Shown here piece after piece: positions 12,651-23,549 of a stretch of DNA of 64,000 bases; position 1 is the first letter of the stretch, and each line of letters starts with the position of its first letter. The stretch comes from Sebastes aleutianus. Taxonomy: Eukaryota; Chordata; Actinopteri; Perciformes; Sebastidae. The DNA lies in contig CAKAKS010000022.1 in assembly GCA_916700875.1 (NCBI GenBank), positions 13,912,013 through 13,976,012 on the forward strand, written 5' to 3'. The position numbers and the translations under genes are program-made. The notes beneath the pieces are model-generated. The model had not been told where the DNA came from, did not search any database, and saw nothing but the letters and a program-made list of their open reading frames with translations.

Positions 12651-13362
12651 AGGGCTGTCAATCGATTAAAATGTTTAATCGTGATTAATTGCAAATGAAT
12701 CGCACATTTATCTGTTCAAAATGTACCTTAAAGGGAGATTTGTCAAGTATTTAATACTCTCATCAACATGGGAGTGGGCAAATATGCTGCTTTATGCAAA
12801 CTTATGTATACATTTATTATTGAAGATCAATTAACAACACAAAACAATGACAAATATTGTCCAGAAACCCTCACAGGTACTGCATTTAGCATCAAAAATA
12901 AGCTCAAATCACAACATGGTAAACTGCAAAATAACAGGCAACAACAGCTGTCAGTGTGTCAGTGTGCTGACTTGACTATGACTTGCCCCAAACTGCATGT
13001 GATTATCATAAAGTGGGCATGTCTGTAAAGGGGAAACTCATGGGAACCATAGAACCCATTTTCATTCACATATCTTGAGGTCAGAGGTCAGGGGACCCCT
13101 TTGAAAATGGCCATGTCAGATTTTTCTCGCCTAAATTTAGCGTAAGTGTGGAGCGTTATTTAACCTCCTTCATGAGAAGCAGGTATGACATGGTTGGTAC
13201 CAATGGATTCTTTAGGATTTCTAGTTTCATATGATACCAGTATCTTCACTCTAGCTTTAAAAGTGTTTAAAATCGCTAGTTGCGTTAATGCGTTAAAGAA
13301 ATTAGTGGCGTTAAAACTAATTTGCGTTAACGCGTTCTTATCGTGTTAACTTTGACAGCCCT
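12651..13362 (+). mobile_element. Family C MITE, full length, with repeat-borne ORF
   Basis: The ends are AGGGCTGTCAA and TTGACAGCCCT, a perfect 11-bp inverted repeat, and both subterminal regions are rich in TTAA/GTTAACGCG words. The body matches the 17974-18710 copy in reverse orientation. An 86-codon frame at 12768-13028 (start MGVGKYAALCK) is shared with that copy but diverges by frameshift after CADLTMTCPK, and it has no known domain. I treat it as non-coding repeat sequence. Confidence 0.85.
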
Positions 13363-13374
13363 AATTATAAATAA

Positions 13375-13470
13375 AAAATATATATATTATTGTTTTTGTG
13401 TGGACCCCAGGAAGACTAGGTACCACTTTGTGGAAGCTAATGGAGATCCAAATAGAGAATAAAGAATCAA
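13375..13470 (+). mobile_element. LINE 3' tail fragment
   Basis: TGTGTGGACCCCAGGAAGAC, AGCTAATGGAGATCCAAATA and an AATAAA-type end at 13460 look like the 3' end of a teleost non-LTR retrotransposon. It is heavily 5'-truncated and directly follows the family C MITE. Confidence 0.5.
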
Positions 13471-14218
13471 AATGTAAAAGCTTTCAGCCACATTCGTCCT
13501 ACTTTAACCTAGAAGTCATTTGACCTTGAAATCACCAACAGCATGCTTATGAAGACACAAGAAAACAAACTGAGAAAGTGTCTGAGTGATTTAGCCATCT
13601 TCCTGTTGAAAAATACTGGAGTTATTGCTCAAACAGCTCTTTAATCGCTATTCTAATCTTTGCAGCAGTGAGCTGCGATGAGTGAGTGGGATCCAGTGAC
13701 AGGCAGCAGGTATCAGGGGACATTAAACCATTATACAATAATGAATCCAGCCTCGCGTAATTACTGCAGCATGCAGCAACGGCCTACAAGATTTTCCAGC
13801 ATGTGTCTTTTGTGCGAGACGAAGAGGTGTGTGTGTCTGGAGGATTGTGAGGAGGGTTGTTTGTGTCAGCATGCCCCTGCCGTCCTCCTAAAGGTGCTGG
13901 GAGACAGATAAGGGAAATGGCCGCACCCTATTTCCAGTGACTGAATGAGCCAGCCGCATCTTTACAGCCAAGTCAACAATTTTATTTTCTACACCATGGT
14001 GTCTCTAAGAGGGACAGACAGGAAGAAGTGAATGGCTCTGCAGCCCCTCTGAGAGGACGGAGAGAATGGAATGAAGAGCGGGAAGCTTTCCCGGCACATT
14101 GAGATACTGTCCTGCTTTGACATGTCCATTACAGAGAGACACTGAAGAGAGACATGAGGCGACATTATCATCATGAGCTGCAGCGGTCAAATGGGTAAAA
14201 AGAAACTGAATGTATGAC
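13471..14218. other. Unique non-coding DNA
   Basis: A 77-codon plus-strand frame at 13678-13911 is cysteine-rich in its middle (CLLCETKRCVCLEDCEEGC), but it has no splice context and I recognise no domain, so I do not call it a gene. Confidence 0.35.
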
Positions 14219-14226
14219 GTTCTTAA
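14219..14226. repeat. 8-bp target-site duplication, left
   Basis: GTTCTTAA here is repeated exactly at 15164-15171 and brackets the family D element. Eight-bp duplications are typical of hAT transposases. Confidence 0.65.
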
Positions 14227-15163
14227 CAAGCGGCAACCTCCGGTGCTGAGAAATGAAGCGTCAAAAACTGCAGTTCCTGAAATGGCCACTTGAGGCTCCA
14301 AAAGCGAGTCAATCCCCAAAGACCTCCATGTTAAAATGACCAACTTTATAGCAGAAATAAACATGTTTACAGCCTGGTATAAAAAACTGTTTTGGTCTCT
14401 ATAGCTAATATCTCTATTCATGACAACTGTACGGGGATACATTTTTATATAACTCACCCGTTTAAATTATATTAAGGCTTAAAGTTAGGCATAATTAAGG
14501 GTGTGGACACTGAGTGACAGGTGCCGTACCAAGTCGCTCCAGCTCCACCGACGATCCCTTTTGGATTAGCCAGGAGTTACGCAAAATTCACTCCAGCAGT
14601 GAAGTGTGGCTCGCTGCAATGATTACAATTTTCTTTAGCCACTGTAGTGACGTGTGGCTTGCTAGATACAGTCAGTGCAATGGCATTATATGTGAATACA
14701 GCTCGCCGCCGGGTGACGTTATGAACCCAGACACAATGACGTTTTCTGAAATATCTGGGACTTCCACAATAAATACAAAGCAGCAACAGTGGTTATTTCT
14801 TGTGAGGCGAAAATTTGCTTCGCTCTCAGTGTGAATGCGACATAACATACTGTAGGTCAACACGTCACAGGAGTCACAGGATCTGTTTACTGATTGGCTG
14901 CGGGTAATCTCTGGCCGCACTTTGCTGCTGAAAGTTCAACCTTTACCAACTTTTCGCCGCAGCTCGTTGACCTCAGGAGCGGCCGCCGCAGCTCTCCATA
15001 GACATTGCAAGGCAGCTTACCACAGGCTGCACTTTGCCGTTGCTCTGGTGTGAATTTGGCTGTATCGACGGCCGGAGCCACCCACTTTGAGCTTCACAAC
15101 GGCTCTTCAGAAACCCTCTGGGTGACGCCACAGAGACCACGTCCATATTTTATACAGTCTCTG
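14227..15163 (-). mobile_element. Family D (hAT-like) non-autonomous element with 8-bp TSD
   Basis: It begins CAAGCGGCAACCTCC and ends TTTATACAGTCTCTG, and is flanked by perfect GTTCTTAA duplications. The left end is the reverse complement of the 3' end of the 10187 copy (GTGAAGCC/GGTTGCCGC words), and the right end matches the TAGACTGTATA start seen at 43975 and 8535. The 150-codon minus-strand frame at 14005-14457 partly overlaps it and has no domain. The 937 bp length, the TSD and the absence of a transposase indicate a non-autonomous element, hAT-like by TSD length. Confidence 0.75.
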
Positions 15164-15171
15164 GTTCTTAA
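15164..15171. repeat. 8-bp target-site duplication, right
   Basis: Exact copy of GTTCTTAA at 14219-14226; together they fix the boundaries of the inserted element. Confidence 0.65.
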
Positions 15172-16129
15172 TGAGCTTTTAACAACTTAAAAAATAAGTC
15201 TGACTGACTCATTTTTCACCTTTTTTTCCTGTTCTATCACCCGCGCTAAGAAGTGGGTCAGATGTGAGATTAGGAAAGATGATGCATGGCGAAGCAGGAG
15301 AAGTATTTTAACTCTAATATGATGAAAAATGAGAATGGCGTGGACGGATTCAAGATGAAATGTAACACCTCCCAGTGAATCTCCTCAGCCGGTGTGTGTG
15401 TGTGTGAAGGAAACCCATTATCTCCCATCCACACAGTGAGATTGGGATAATGGAGCAGAGACGACGGGAAGGTGGTCTGAGTCACGCTGATATTAATGAA
15501 ATCCTGTTGAAATGTAGGCTGCTATAAAAGAATAGGACGGGATTTTAATCATAACTTATCATGAGAATAATGTTTGTTTACGGACAGACGTTTGAAGCAC
15601 GTGGCGACCACCGGAGTTAGACAGGTATTCAGCGAGCAATCAACTTCCTGGAAATAACCTCCCATCGCTGTGCAATTTTCTGTACCCTTTCAGAGCAGCG
15701 CACAGCTCCTGCAGCTTTGCGGGGGGAGAGAGGGATTCCTCTCTTTGTGAAATCCACTCAGCCCTGAAGAATAAGCACTTTTCCTCTCTCTGCCTATGCA
15801 CAGTAGAATACACGATGACTCATTCTTCAAGCCGGCTATTGTCAGTCAGCCCAGGGAAAATACAGAGCGAGTGATGCCGGGATGTTTAAAGCTCACAGCT
15901 CTCAGCCTGAGATAAACATCAACACATCATACTGAAACTCAAAGTGACAATTATGTGTTTAGTTATCCGAATAAAAGGTACAAATTAGACAAACAAAGTT
16001 TTAATCCTTCCTATTTTAGTCCGGGGTTGATTTGGTGACAACTGTGGTTACTGTGGTAACCGCAAGTACAGTTTAATACTACAGCAAACAGTCCTTGAGC
16101 AGCTACTTTGACACGAAAGCAACCTAAAA
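15172..16129. other. Unique non-coding DNA
   Basis: Mixed composition without repeats. A short perfect-like inverted word GTGGTTACTGTGGTAACCGC lies at 16043-16062. No coding signal. Confidence 0.4.
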
Positions 16130-16460
16130 TCTACTGCTGTATGTGTTTACAGTGCAGCCAAACGTTGTTTTAAACTTGTTAATGCATATACATGTCAGCA
16201 ATAAACTCTCTTTTTTCTGCTTCTATCTATATGTTCTGCTTGTCTGCAATGTTGTATGTGTATAAATGTCACTACTGCTACTACTGCTTTTAAACTGCAT
16301 TTTATGTTTTGATTTATTTTAGGAAGCCTTTTGTAACACCTTGGCCAGAGACAACAGATGAAAAATAGCCTTTTGGCTAGTTCTAGTATTTTTTATACCA
16401 TGTGTATTTATTACTTTGCACTGTCCCTTGTCAAATAAAATAAACCAAACTAAATAAAAA
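16130..16460 (+). mobile_element. LINE 3' tail (5'-truncated)
   Basis: GGCCAGAGACAACAGATGAA, then TAGCCTTTTGGCTAG and a terminal CACTGTCCC-TGTCAAATAAAATAAA resemble the 3' UTR and end of a fish non-LTR retrotransposon. No ORF2 frame is left. The left boundary is approximate. Confidence 0.6.
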
Positions 16461-17973
16461 GGTTGTTAAATGGATGTGATTTCATACTCCAGCCTGTTGC
16501 TGCTCCTTGTTCCATTACTCTTTGCAATATTTCAAGCTGATTCGCTGTCAAAAAATACAGAAAATTAAACCATTGTGTTGTTTTGTGGAGGCAGTTTTGA
16601 TAACCGATCGCTGTCGGCACTAAGCGCGGCGACAACTATGTTGTGTTTGAAGGCAGTTTGAATCCAGCGCAAGATTGGCAGACTCCACCACTAACAATGA
16701 CAGCTACTTCACAGAGTAAAAAAATGAGGTCCAATAGTCTTTTTCTTACCACTTTTCCTTGACCTCGATGGAAAACGTCATGAGGTCACGGAAAGATGAG
16801 AAGGAACGGCGGATGTTATTTTTAAAGCAACTTTATTTATAACAGAAAATGAGTACAGTGACAAACTTGATGCTGTGCGATTCAATTAAGGACTCCTGTC
16901 CAAAATAGAATCACACCTCCTAGGAAGGATGTTTTCAATTTATCCATAATGTACAATTAAACAGTGACGGAGGATGTTATTGATGGCGGAATGGTGCGTT
17001 GCTTTAAATGTTGGGATGGCGTTATCTCATTTCCTATTCCTATTCCTATTTGGTTTCATGAAAACATACATTGAATGTGTCCTGTGTGGTGGAGGCACAC
17101 CCAGCTCCAGGAATGGAGGGCCCCATTGTTAGAGGCCTGCTCTGTATTACATTACGCCGTTTATTTGCCTAGCGGCCGCTCTCTGACCCGCAGGGCGACC
17201 GCTGTGCTGACAGATGAACGGCCTCTCTCCGTCACACCTGGTCACAATATGTCAGCTCAGCACCTATAGATCCTATCATATCCGTGGCACACGAAGGAAA
17301 ACGTTATCCTTCATGGTGAAGTGTCATGACAGATGAGGAAAACACTCGGAGCATCAACTGCCCCAATCTGCCGCCGGTGATCTGCTCTCCTCGCTCGGAC
17401 AAAGACATGAAATACGCAGGGAGACAATGGTGACCTCAGAAATAAAAGACTTCTTTTTCCACCTCACGAGAATGAAATTATGAATATAGTGATGAATGTT
17501 GCTCTTTAACAGCCTCTCCTATCATCCATTAATTACCAAACAACTCGGGTGTGAAATTGCGCTGACAACCGGCTCAGTGTGGCCGCTTCACTTTCAAGTG
17601 ATCTTGTTTATTGTTCAGATATCGAGCTAATAGCTTTAAATTGATTTCAATTTAAACAATTTAAATGTGTTGATACCGAGCAGATTTCAAACGCTTTATG
17701 TGGAGACACAGCGTCTGACCGTGAAAACACCAGCTTTCTGTAATCCATTGGTTCCAAGTCTCTGCTGTGATATTAGAGGGGGTGTGTGTAGTATTTGTAC
17801 ATTAACCTATCATTAGCACACATTTATTATTATGAACATTAATGTAATTACAATAAATAAACCGGGCCACCGCTGAGATGACTGGCAGCCTCTATAATCC
17901 TTACGTTACACCCAGGAAATCTGCATATTCTCTTATTTTTGCATTAACTTGATTTCAGAAATATATGAAAACT
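16461..17973. other. Unique non-coding DNA with a CNE-like block
   Basis: From 17330 to 17640 there is non-repetitive sequence with CCATTAATTACCAAACAAC (17526-17544) and other homeodomain-type words, suggestive of a regulatory element. The rest holds only chance frames. Confidence 0.35.
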
Positions 17974-18710
17974 AGGTCTGTCAAAGTCAATGTGATAATA
18001 GCGAGTTAACCCAAATTTGTTTTTAACGCCACTAATTTCTTTAACGCGATGTGCAATTTTTAGGTTGTAGCAGACAGTTTTAAAGCTAGAATGAAGATAC
18101 TAGTATCATATGAAACTAAAAAACCTAAGGAATCCATTAGTACAAACAATGTCATACTAGCTTGTCGGGAAGGAGGTTAAATAACGCTCCAAAGTTGCGC
18201 TAAATTTTGGTGGCAAGGCCATTTTTAAAGGGGTCCGTTGACCTCTGACCTCAAGATATGTGAATGAAAATGGGTTCTCTGGGTACCCACAAGTCTCCCC
18301 TTTACAGACATGCCCACTTTATGATAATCACATGCAGTTTTGGGGCAAGTCATAGTCAAGTCAGCACACTGACACACTGACAGCTGTCGTTGCCTGTTGG
18401 GCTGCTGTTTGTTATGATTTGAGCATATTTTTATGCTAAATGCAGTACCTGTGAGGGTTTCTGGACAATATTTGGCATTGTTTTGTGTTGTTAATTGATT
18501 TCCGATAATAAATATATACATACATTTGCATAAAGCAGCATATTTGCCCACTCCCATGTTGATAAGAGTATTAAATACTTGTCAAATCTCCCTTTAAGGT
18601 ACATTTTGAACTGATAAAAAATGTGCGAATAACTTGCAATTAATCATGATTAACTATGGACAATCATGCGATTGATCGCTATTAAAATATATTAATTGAG
18701 TGACAGCCCT
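17974..18710 (-). mobile_element. Family C MITE, full length, reverse orientation
   Basis: It is the reverse complement of the 12651 copy, with ends AGGTCTGTCAA and TGACAGCCCT. It carries the same MGVGKYAALCK frame (110 codons, 18225-18557, minus strand). Several small indels separate the two copies, so it is an old insertion. Confidence 0.85.
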
Positions 18711-19233
18711 TAATGAAAACAGGAAACCTGGTGTCATTGGATTCTGCTGTATCGATTTATAACACAAAACTGATCTGGTCTTGCAAGCAGCACCAAAGCT
18801 AAGAAGAGCCAGAGCTACTTGCGTGGAAATTATCATGCTGCATCCGTTGCCTTCACAAACGGTGCAAAAGTAATATCAGATTGACTTTAAATGTGGAGCA
18901 GCAGTAGCAGGAAATGTTCAGTGTGCATTAGCAGTAACTAAATACAGCTCTGAATGAGACCATCATTTCTAAACACACTTTTACAGTTTCAGTTTGATTT
19001 AAAATCTCTCTAAACAACGTCCTTTTGCTGCCCATCTCCAAAATTCACCAGAGAGAAGAGATAAAAATGTTGATGTATGCTCATTTAATTAAATTATCAA
19101 TTATTACCATGCACTTACAGTATAGCATTAAGCTTTACGAGCAGCACTGAGTGCTTGCAGACTCTCGTTGCCCCAGGTTGTACGCAGCCTAGTACATAAC
19201 AAAAACTGCAACCTCCTCTTCAGTTTTTCAGCC
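18711..19233. other. Unique non-coding spacer
   Basis: AT-rich spacer between two transposon copies, with no recognisable feature. Confidence 0.4.
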
Positions 19234-19545
19234 TTAAAGGGGACATGTCATGCTAATGTCCAGGTTCATACTTGTGTTTTGGGTTTCTATTAGAACATGT
19301 TTACATGCTTTAATGTTCAAAACACACATTATTATTCTCATACTGTCTGTCTGAGTATACCTGTATTCATCCTCTGTCTGAAACGCTCTGTTTTAGCACC
19401 TGTCTCTTTAAGAAGCCCAGTCTGCTCTGATTGGCTTGTGAGAAAAATATAGTGCACCTTTGCAAAGGTAGTTCTCAAGCTGTGGGTGATATATTTTCAG
19501 GAGCCTGCATGTGACGTAGGAAGGGGGAGCAAAATATGCGTGTTA
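19234..19545 (+). mobile_element. TTAA-type MITE, family A, right end lost
   Basis: It starts TTAAAGGGGACATGTCATGC and shares GGGTTTCTATTAGAACATGT and CCTCTGTCTGAAACGCTCTG with the 1802 copy. After 19440 the sequence departs from the 1802 copy and no TTAA-bounded right end is visible. The right limit is an estimate. Confidence 0.65.
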
Positions 19546-20015
19546 AATCACATGTTTTTTACAGCCCAGTCTCACGACAAAGCGTGTAATAGACCCGTCT
19601 GTCCACCGGAAGAAAGCGTATCAGTGTCGCGTTTTGCGTTGCCGAGACATGAATATTACACGCCTGCATGAGAGTGCAGTGTTTTGTTGTGATGGTTGTC
19701 ACATGACGTGTTGTGTAGTGACGAAAGTCTAAATTCAGAGCCAGTTACGTAGTATATAAAGTGAGTAACAAACACTTGCAAGCGGGAGACCCGTGTTCAA
19801 GACCGATGTCTTGTTTTGCAAGTTACGTTAGTGACGTTGTTGACGTGTTTTCCGTACTGACGTTAAGTTGTTTCAATACATGTTTTATTTAGTTTACGTA
19901 CTTATTTTAAGGCCAACCATGACGTTTTCTCTTAACCTAACTAAGTGGTTTTGTTGCCTAATCCTAAGTGAGTGGCTTTGTTGCCCCCTGCTGGTACTGA
20001 AGGTTAATACAGGCG
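19546..20015 (-). repeat. Family E repeat copy
   Basis: The stretch CTAACTAAGTGGTTTTGTTG (19939-19958) is the reverse complement of the CAACAAAACTACTTGGTTA-type core at 36692 and the related cores at 44058 and 51892. It is rich in ACGT words and flanked by GTGTAATAGACCC and GGCGTGTAACATTC, which are partly complementary. A B-box-like word GTTCAAGAC lies at 19797-19805, without a matching A box that I can support. Confidence 0.55.
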
Positions 20016-20599
20016 TGTAACATTCACATCTCTGCGAAGCAAAATGTGACACTGACATGCTGTCCTCTGGCTGACAAAAACAAAATTAAGTTTAATGATG
20101 GCGAAATTGATTTGTTGGCAAATGAAGCAACAAAACAGTCGAAATGAAAAACATTCTATCATTTTGGCACATTTTCATTGGAAAAAATGTTTTCCAAGGT
20201 AGAAATTGAGCACCTGGTTAAGTTGAAAATAAAAACACAAACAAGGGGAGCTGGAGCAGAATGTACATGTCTGCGATATGGCTGATGTCTCAGGGTAGTT
20301 GCAGCCTAATGCACACGTGTAAATGTCTTCTGAAGAGTGTGAAATCACCACAGTGCATTAGCAGATAACTGACAGTTCCCTCGTTCTCTGTTACCAGAAA
20401 ATGGTCAGATTGTCTTCTTTGATTTTTAGCTTCTACACACATTTTGTCTCTTAATGCTGTTATTTTTTATTTTTGAATAATTCAGTGTGGCTCTCCCCTG
20501 GTGCTTTTTGTGGCGACGTGTTCATTGTATTTTCTTTCAGACCTTCATGTTGTTTTTTTCAGTTGTTTTTTACATAAAACAGACAACCGCACTACATCT
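20016..20599. other. Unique non-coding DNA
   Basis: No gene, RNA or repeat recognised. Confidence 0.4.
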
Positions 20600-20905
20600 G
20601 TCTGAGATGTTATAATCACTGGAATTTATGTATCTACTACACCTTTGTTAGATCATTGCCGTCTTATATTTCATCTGCTGCTCTGCCTCATACTTCACCG
20701 GCTCCATAACCTTCTGTATCTGTACACTACCGGCCTCTGACTGCTTTAGCTTAACCGATACCGTGTTAATCGCCTGCTATTCTGTTCTATTAATCACTTG
20801 AACTTGTTATTTTATTTCTGTTATTCCACTGTAACTGTTAACTGGGCGTTGCTGTGAAAGAGCATGTATGCTCAGCCAACGTACCCTGAATAAATAACGG
20901 TTAAA
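20600..20905 (+). mobile_element. LINE 3' tail (5'-truncated)
   Basis: The segment ends GGGCGTTGCTGTGAAAGAGC, GTATGCTCAGCCAACGTACC, CTGAATAAATAACGG, a tail I associate with a fish LINE. No coding frame remains. The left boundary is uncertain. Confidence 0.5.
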
Positions 20906-21343
20906 CAAAGAATTATAAATCCAACAAAACGCACACAGTCACGCTTATATTCTCTTTGTGCACTCTTCTCTCAAAGCATGAGGCTGTGGTTATTCTATAT
21001 TTTTTCTTAATGTCAACAAATGTCATGAAAGAAACAAAACCAACAATGTGTTCAGTCCATCTCTCAATACTTTCTGACTTCCCTACCCTCTCTGTGGCAC
21101 CAAGCCCATTGGTTCCTACATAACTCTTTAAAAACAGGTCAAAAATATATAGTTTCAATTTTAGGAGTAAATAAACTAAATAACAAAACAACAATAACAA
21201 AAACGTAACCCAAACAGGAGGAAATAGTGCATTCATTGGAGACTACTTTAAGCTGCGGTTGAATTTGTTGCTATAGTGAGTATTTCCGGCAGGTATTGTG
21301 GTATTGATGTAAAATATACTACAAAGTGTGATGTGTTTTTAAT
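20906..21343. other. Unique non-coding DNA
   Basis: A 107-codon minus-strand frame at 20913-21236 begins with a hydrophobic stretch (TFLLLLFCYLVYLLLKLKL) that arises from AT-rich sequence. It has no splice signals or homologous look, so I do not call it. Confidence 0.35.
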
Positions 21344-21586
21344 AGGACTGTCAATCTATTAAAATATTCAATTGTTATTTAATATCAACGTGGGAATGGG
21401 ACAATATGCTGCTTTATGCAAATGTTTGTATATACTTATTATTGGAAATAATAGTATGACATGGTTGGTACCAATGGATTCATTAGGTTGGCAGGTAGGC
21501 AAGTTGTGATAATGCGTTAAAGAAATTAGTGGCGTTAAAACGAATTTGCATTAACACGTTATTATCACGTTAACTTTGACAGCCCT
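21344..21586 (+). mobile_element. Family C MITE, internally deleted
   Basis: Ends AGGACTGTCAA and TTGACAGCCCT are kept, but about 470 bp of the interior are missing. The left part stops after TTATTGGAAATAA and continues at once with TAGTATGACATGGTTGG, a word that lies near 13185-13200 in the full copy. The 243-bp product still has both termini, so it could have been mobilised in trans. Confidence 0.8.
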
Positions 21587-21807
21587 AGTTTTTAATAGTA
21601 ATCATTTTGTACAACTCTAGCACTATGACACAGAGGAATAAGATATAGCACTTGATTTACAGACAGTACTTTTTAGTTCATTCATTGTTGCTTTAGGTCT
21701 TTTGATTTGTTGGCAGTAAAACAAATATAAAGTAAAAAGTAGCAGCGAGCTCTTAAACCTGAACAGTATCAGGTGCCCGGTAGTGTTAAGGACAGAAGAA
21801 ACAAATC
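21587..21807. other. Unique spacer
   Basis: Nothing recognised. Confidence 0.4.
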
Positions 21808-21884
21808 ACCGGCACTCACAGATAAAGGATCTTTCTTTTTGCCCAGAATAAACTAATAAAGATCCTTTATCTGTGAGTCCTGGT
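21808..21884. repeat. Strong 27-bp hairpin
   Basis: The left arm at 21808-21834 contains ACTCACAGATAAAGGATCTT and the right arm at 21858-21884 contains its exact reverse complement AAGATCCTTTATCTGTGAGT. The arms pair over 27 bp with two mismatches, with a 23-nt loop. It does not belong to any repeat family I recognise in this window. It could be a foldback element, a pre-miRNA-like hairpin or a chance inverted duplication. Confidence 0.8.
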
Positions 21885-22625
21885 AATAAGAAAAATATAG
21901 CCTATCAGCAGACCTACCCTTTAAATGCATGATAAATCAGAGAGGAGATTACACACTAGCTGCACTTTAGATGATGACAGGCAAACTGTTCTAGCAGGAT
22001 GTCTCTGATAAATAAACTGCGGGTTGATAAAAGTGTCTGAAATGAGATGCAAGAGTCCCAGCAAATCTGCTCCTTTAAGTTTCTAGCAAAGGCAGATGGC
22101 AGCACATGCTAAAAGTAGCACCCTTAATGCAATCATGATGCACTTGATAAAGCAGATTCACACTCATATCACTCAGTGACTTGTACTCTGCAGATCAATC
22201 TGTTCACATAACGCAACATGAGGAGGAAATTATGCCACCGAATCCACTGAAATCCACTAAATGACTGCGAGCAGCTGGCATCAACTGGATTAGGTACGAG
22301 CCACATGTCAACCTCTGGCAGCGTCGGACTGGCCGGCCCTGGAGGTGAGGAAGTCCAGCTGAGGCAGCGTGGCGAAGGGAGTCAACCACACGGTGCATTA
22401 AACAGGAATCAAACAGCAGCCTGTGCTGCTTTTACTGCCTGCTGGTCCAAGCACGTGAACAGAGTGTCCGACACTGGGATGCTAATGATGCTTTCAGAGT
22501 GTGAGCGGGTATCACTGCGTCTGCCACACAGCAATGTTGATGATTTCTTTCCCCATGAGGTACCTGCAGCATCCCAGTATATGTATCCTTTACTGTACTA
22601 AACCACCAACCGAACCAAACAGCAG
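21885..22625. other. Unique non-coding DNA
   Basis: A GC-richer patch at 22300-22400 holds a donor-like CTGGAG/GTGAGG at 22341-22352 but no supported exon. Frames of up to 106 codons on both strands look like chance. Confidence 0.35.
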
Positions 22626-22786
22626 AGCCAGATATAGTGAAGCGAAGTCTATCCCCTTCCAATGAACACCATGGGACATTATTTCGGAAAAATATATGAA
22701 CAGTAGTCAACGGCGAGACACACATAATTCTAATAACATAAATAATCACCACTAGATGTCACTAAATCCTACACACTGGTCCTTTA
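22626..22786 (-). mobile_element. Fragment of a B1-like MITE
   Basis: It ends CTAGATGTCACTAAATCCTA then CACACTGGTCCTTTA, parallel to the right end of the 2316-2671 element (AAATCCTACAAACTGCTCCTTTA). Only one end is identifiable. Confidence 0.5.
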
Positions 22787-22880
22787 CAAGGAGATACATG
22801 TCAGTGTTGTGTTCACAACTTGTTTAATCTGCCCCCCAAAAAGTGGCCAAAAATCCGTTATTGCAGGTTTAAAGAAGATA

Positions 22881-23549
22881 TTAAAGTGGCAGTAGGCAGA
22901 ATATTTTTGTCATCATTGGGCAAAAATTCCATAATAACCTTTCAGCATATTGTAATTCAAGTGTTCTGAGAGATAACTAGACTTCTACACCTCCTCATGG
23001 CTCTGTTTTCAGGCTTTAGAAAATCTAGCCCGTGACGGGAGACTTTGACCAATCACAGGTCATTTCAGAGAGAGAGCGTTCCTATCGGCTGTGCTGCGGT
23101 CATATGACCGGTACTTGGCGTTCCTTCAAGCCATCTCAACCTGATCTCAACATGGCTCCCGGGTCACAAACTTTCTCATTTTACCGCTAAACCGTGCACT
23201 ACAAGATGATTCTGAAAACATTTGAGAAATAGACATTAACGTAACATAATATTGATTCATATTTGATCAGCGCTGCCTAGTTTGACCGTTTGGTCGGAGT
23301 TTGCGAGTGATTGACAGCCGGCTCTCATAGACAGCAGCTGGACAGCAGACCTCAGATCAGCTCTGACTGCTTGTTTTCCTCCGGTCTATGAAATCTTGCA
23401 GATGCCTTTAGAAGCACCGGAGGAAACAGAGGCACATGATTTTTTTCAGGTTACCTATTTAATGTATTACTGTCACGATATAGCAACCGTTTTATAAAAG
23501 TAACTTTTTTTAATCATATTTGCTCCAATCTTGCCTACTTCAGCTTTAA
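22881..23549 (+). mobile_element. TTAA-bounded MITE, family B2
   Basis: It begins TTAAAGTGGCAGTAGGCAGA and ends TTGCCTACTTCAGCTTTAA, imperfect inverted repeats each including TTAA. The interior (for example CAATCACAGGTCATTTCAGA) is non-coding. The 669 bp element is non-autonomous and piggyBac-like by TTAA only. Confidence 0.8.

Noticed and set aside
14005..14457. 150-codon minus-strand frame
   Set aside because: It straddles the border of the family D transposon copy and shows no domain.
18225..18557. 110-codon frame starting MGVGKYAALCK as a gene
   Set aside because: It lies inside a MITE and is shared, with frameshifts, by another copy; treated as repeat sequence.
19797..19805. tRNA or SINE B box (GTTCAAGAC)
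   Set aside because: No A box at the right distance and no cloverleaf; the word lies within a family E repeat.
20913..21236. Membrane protein frame with a hydrophobic start
   Set aside because: Hydrophobic residues come from AT-rich sequence; no exon signals.
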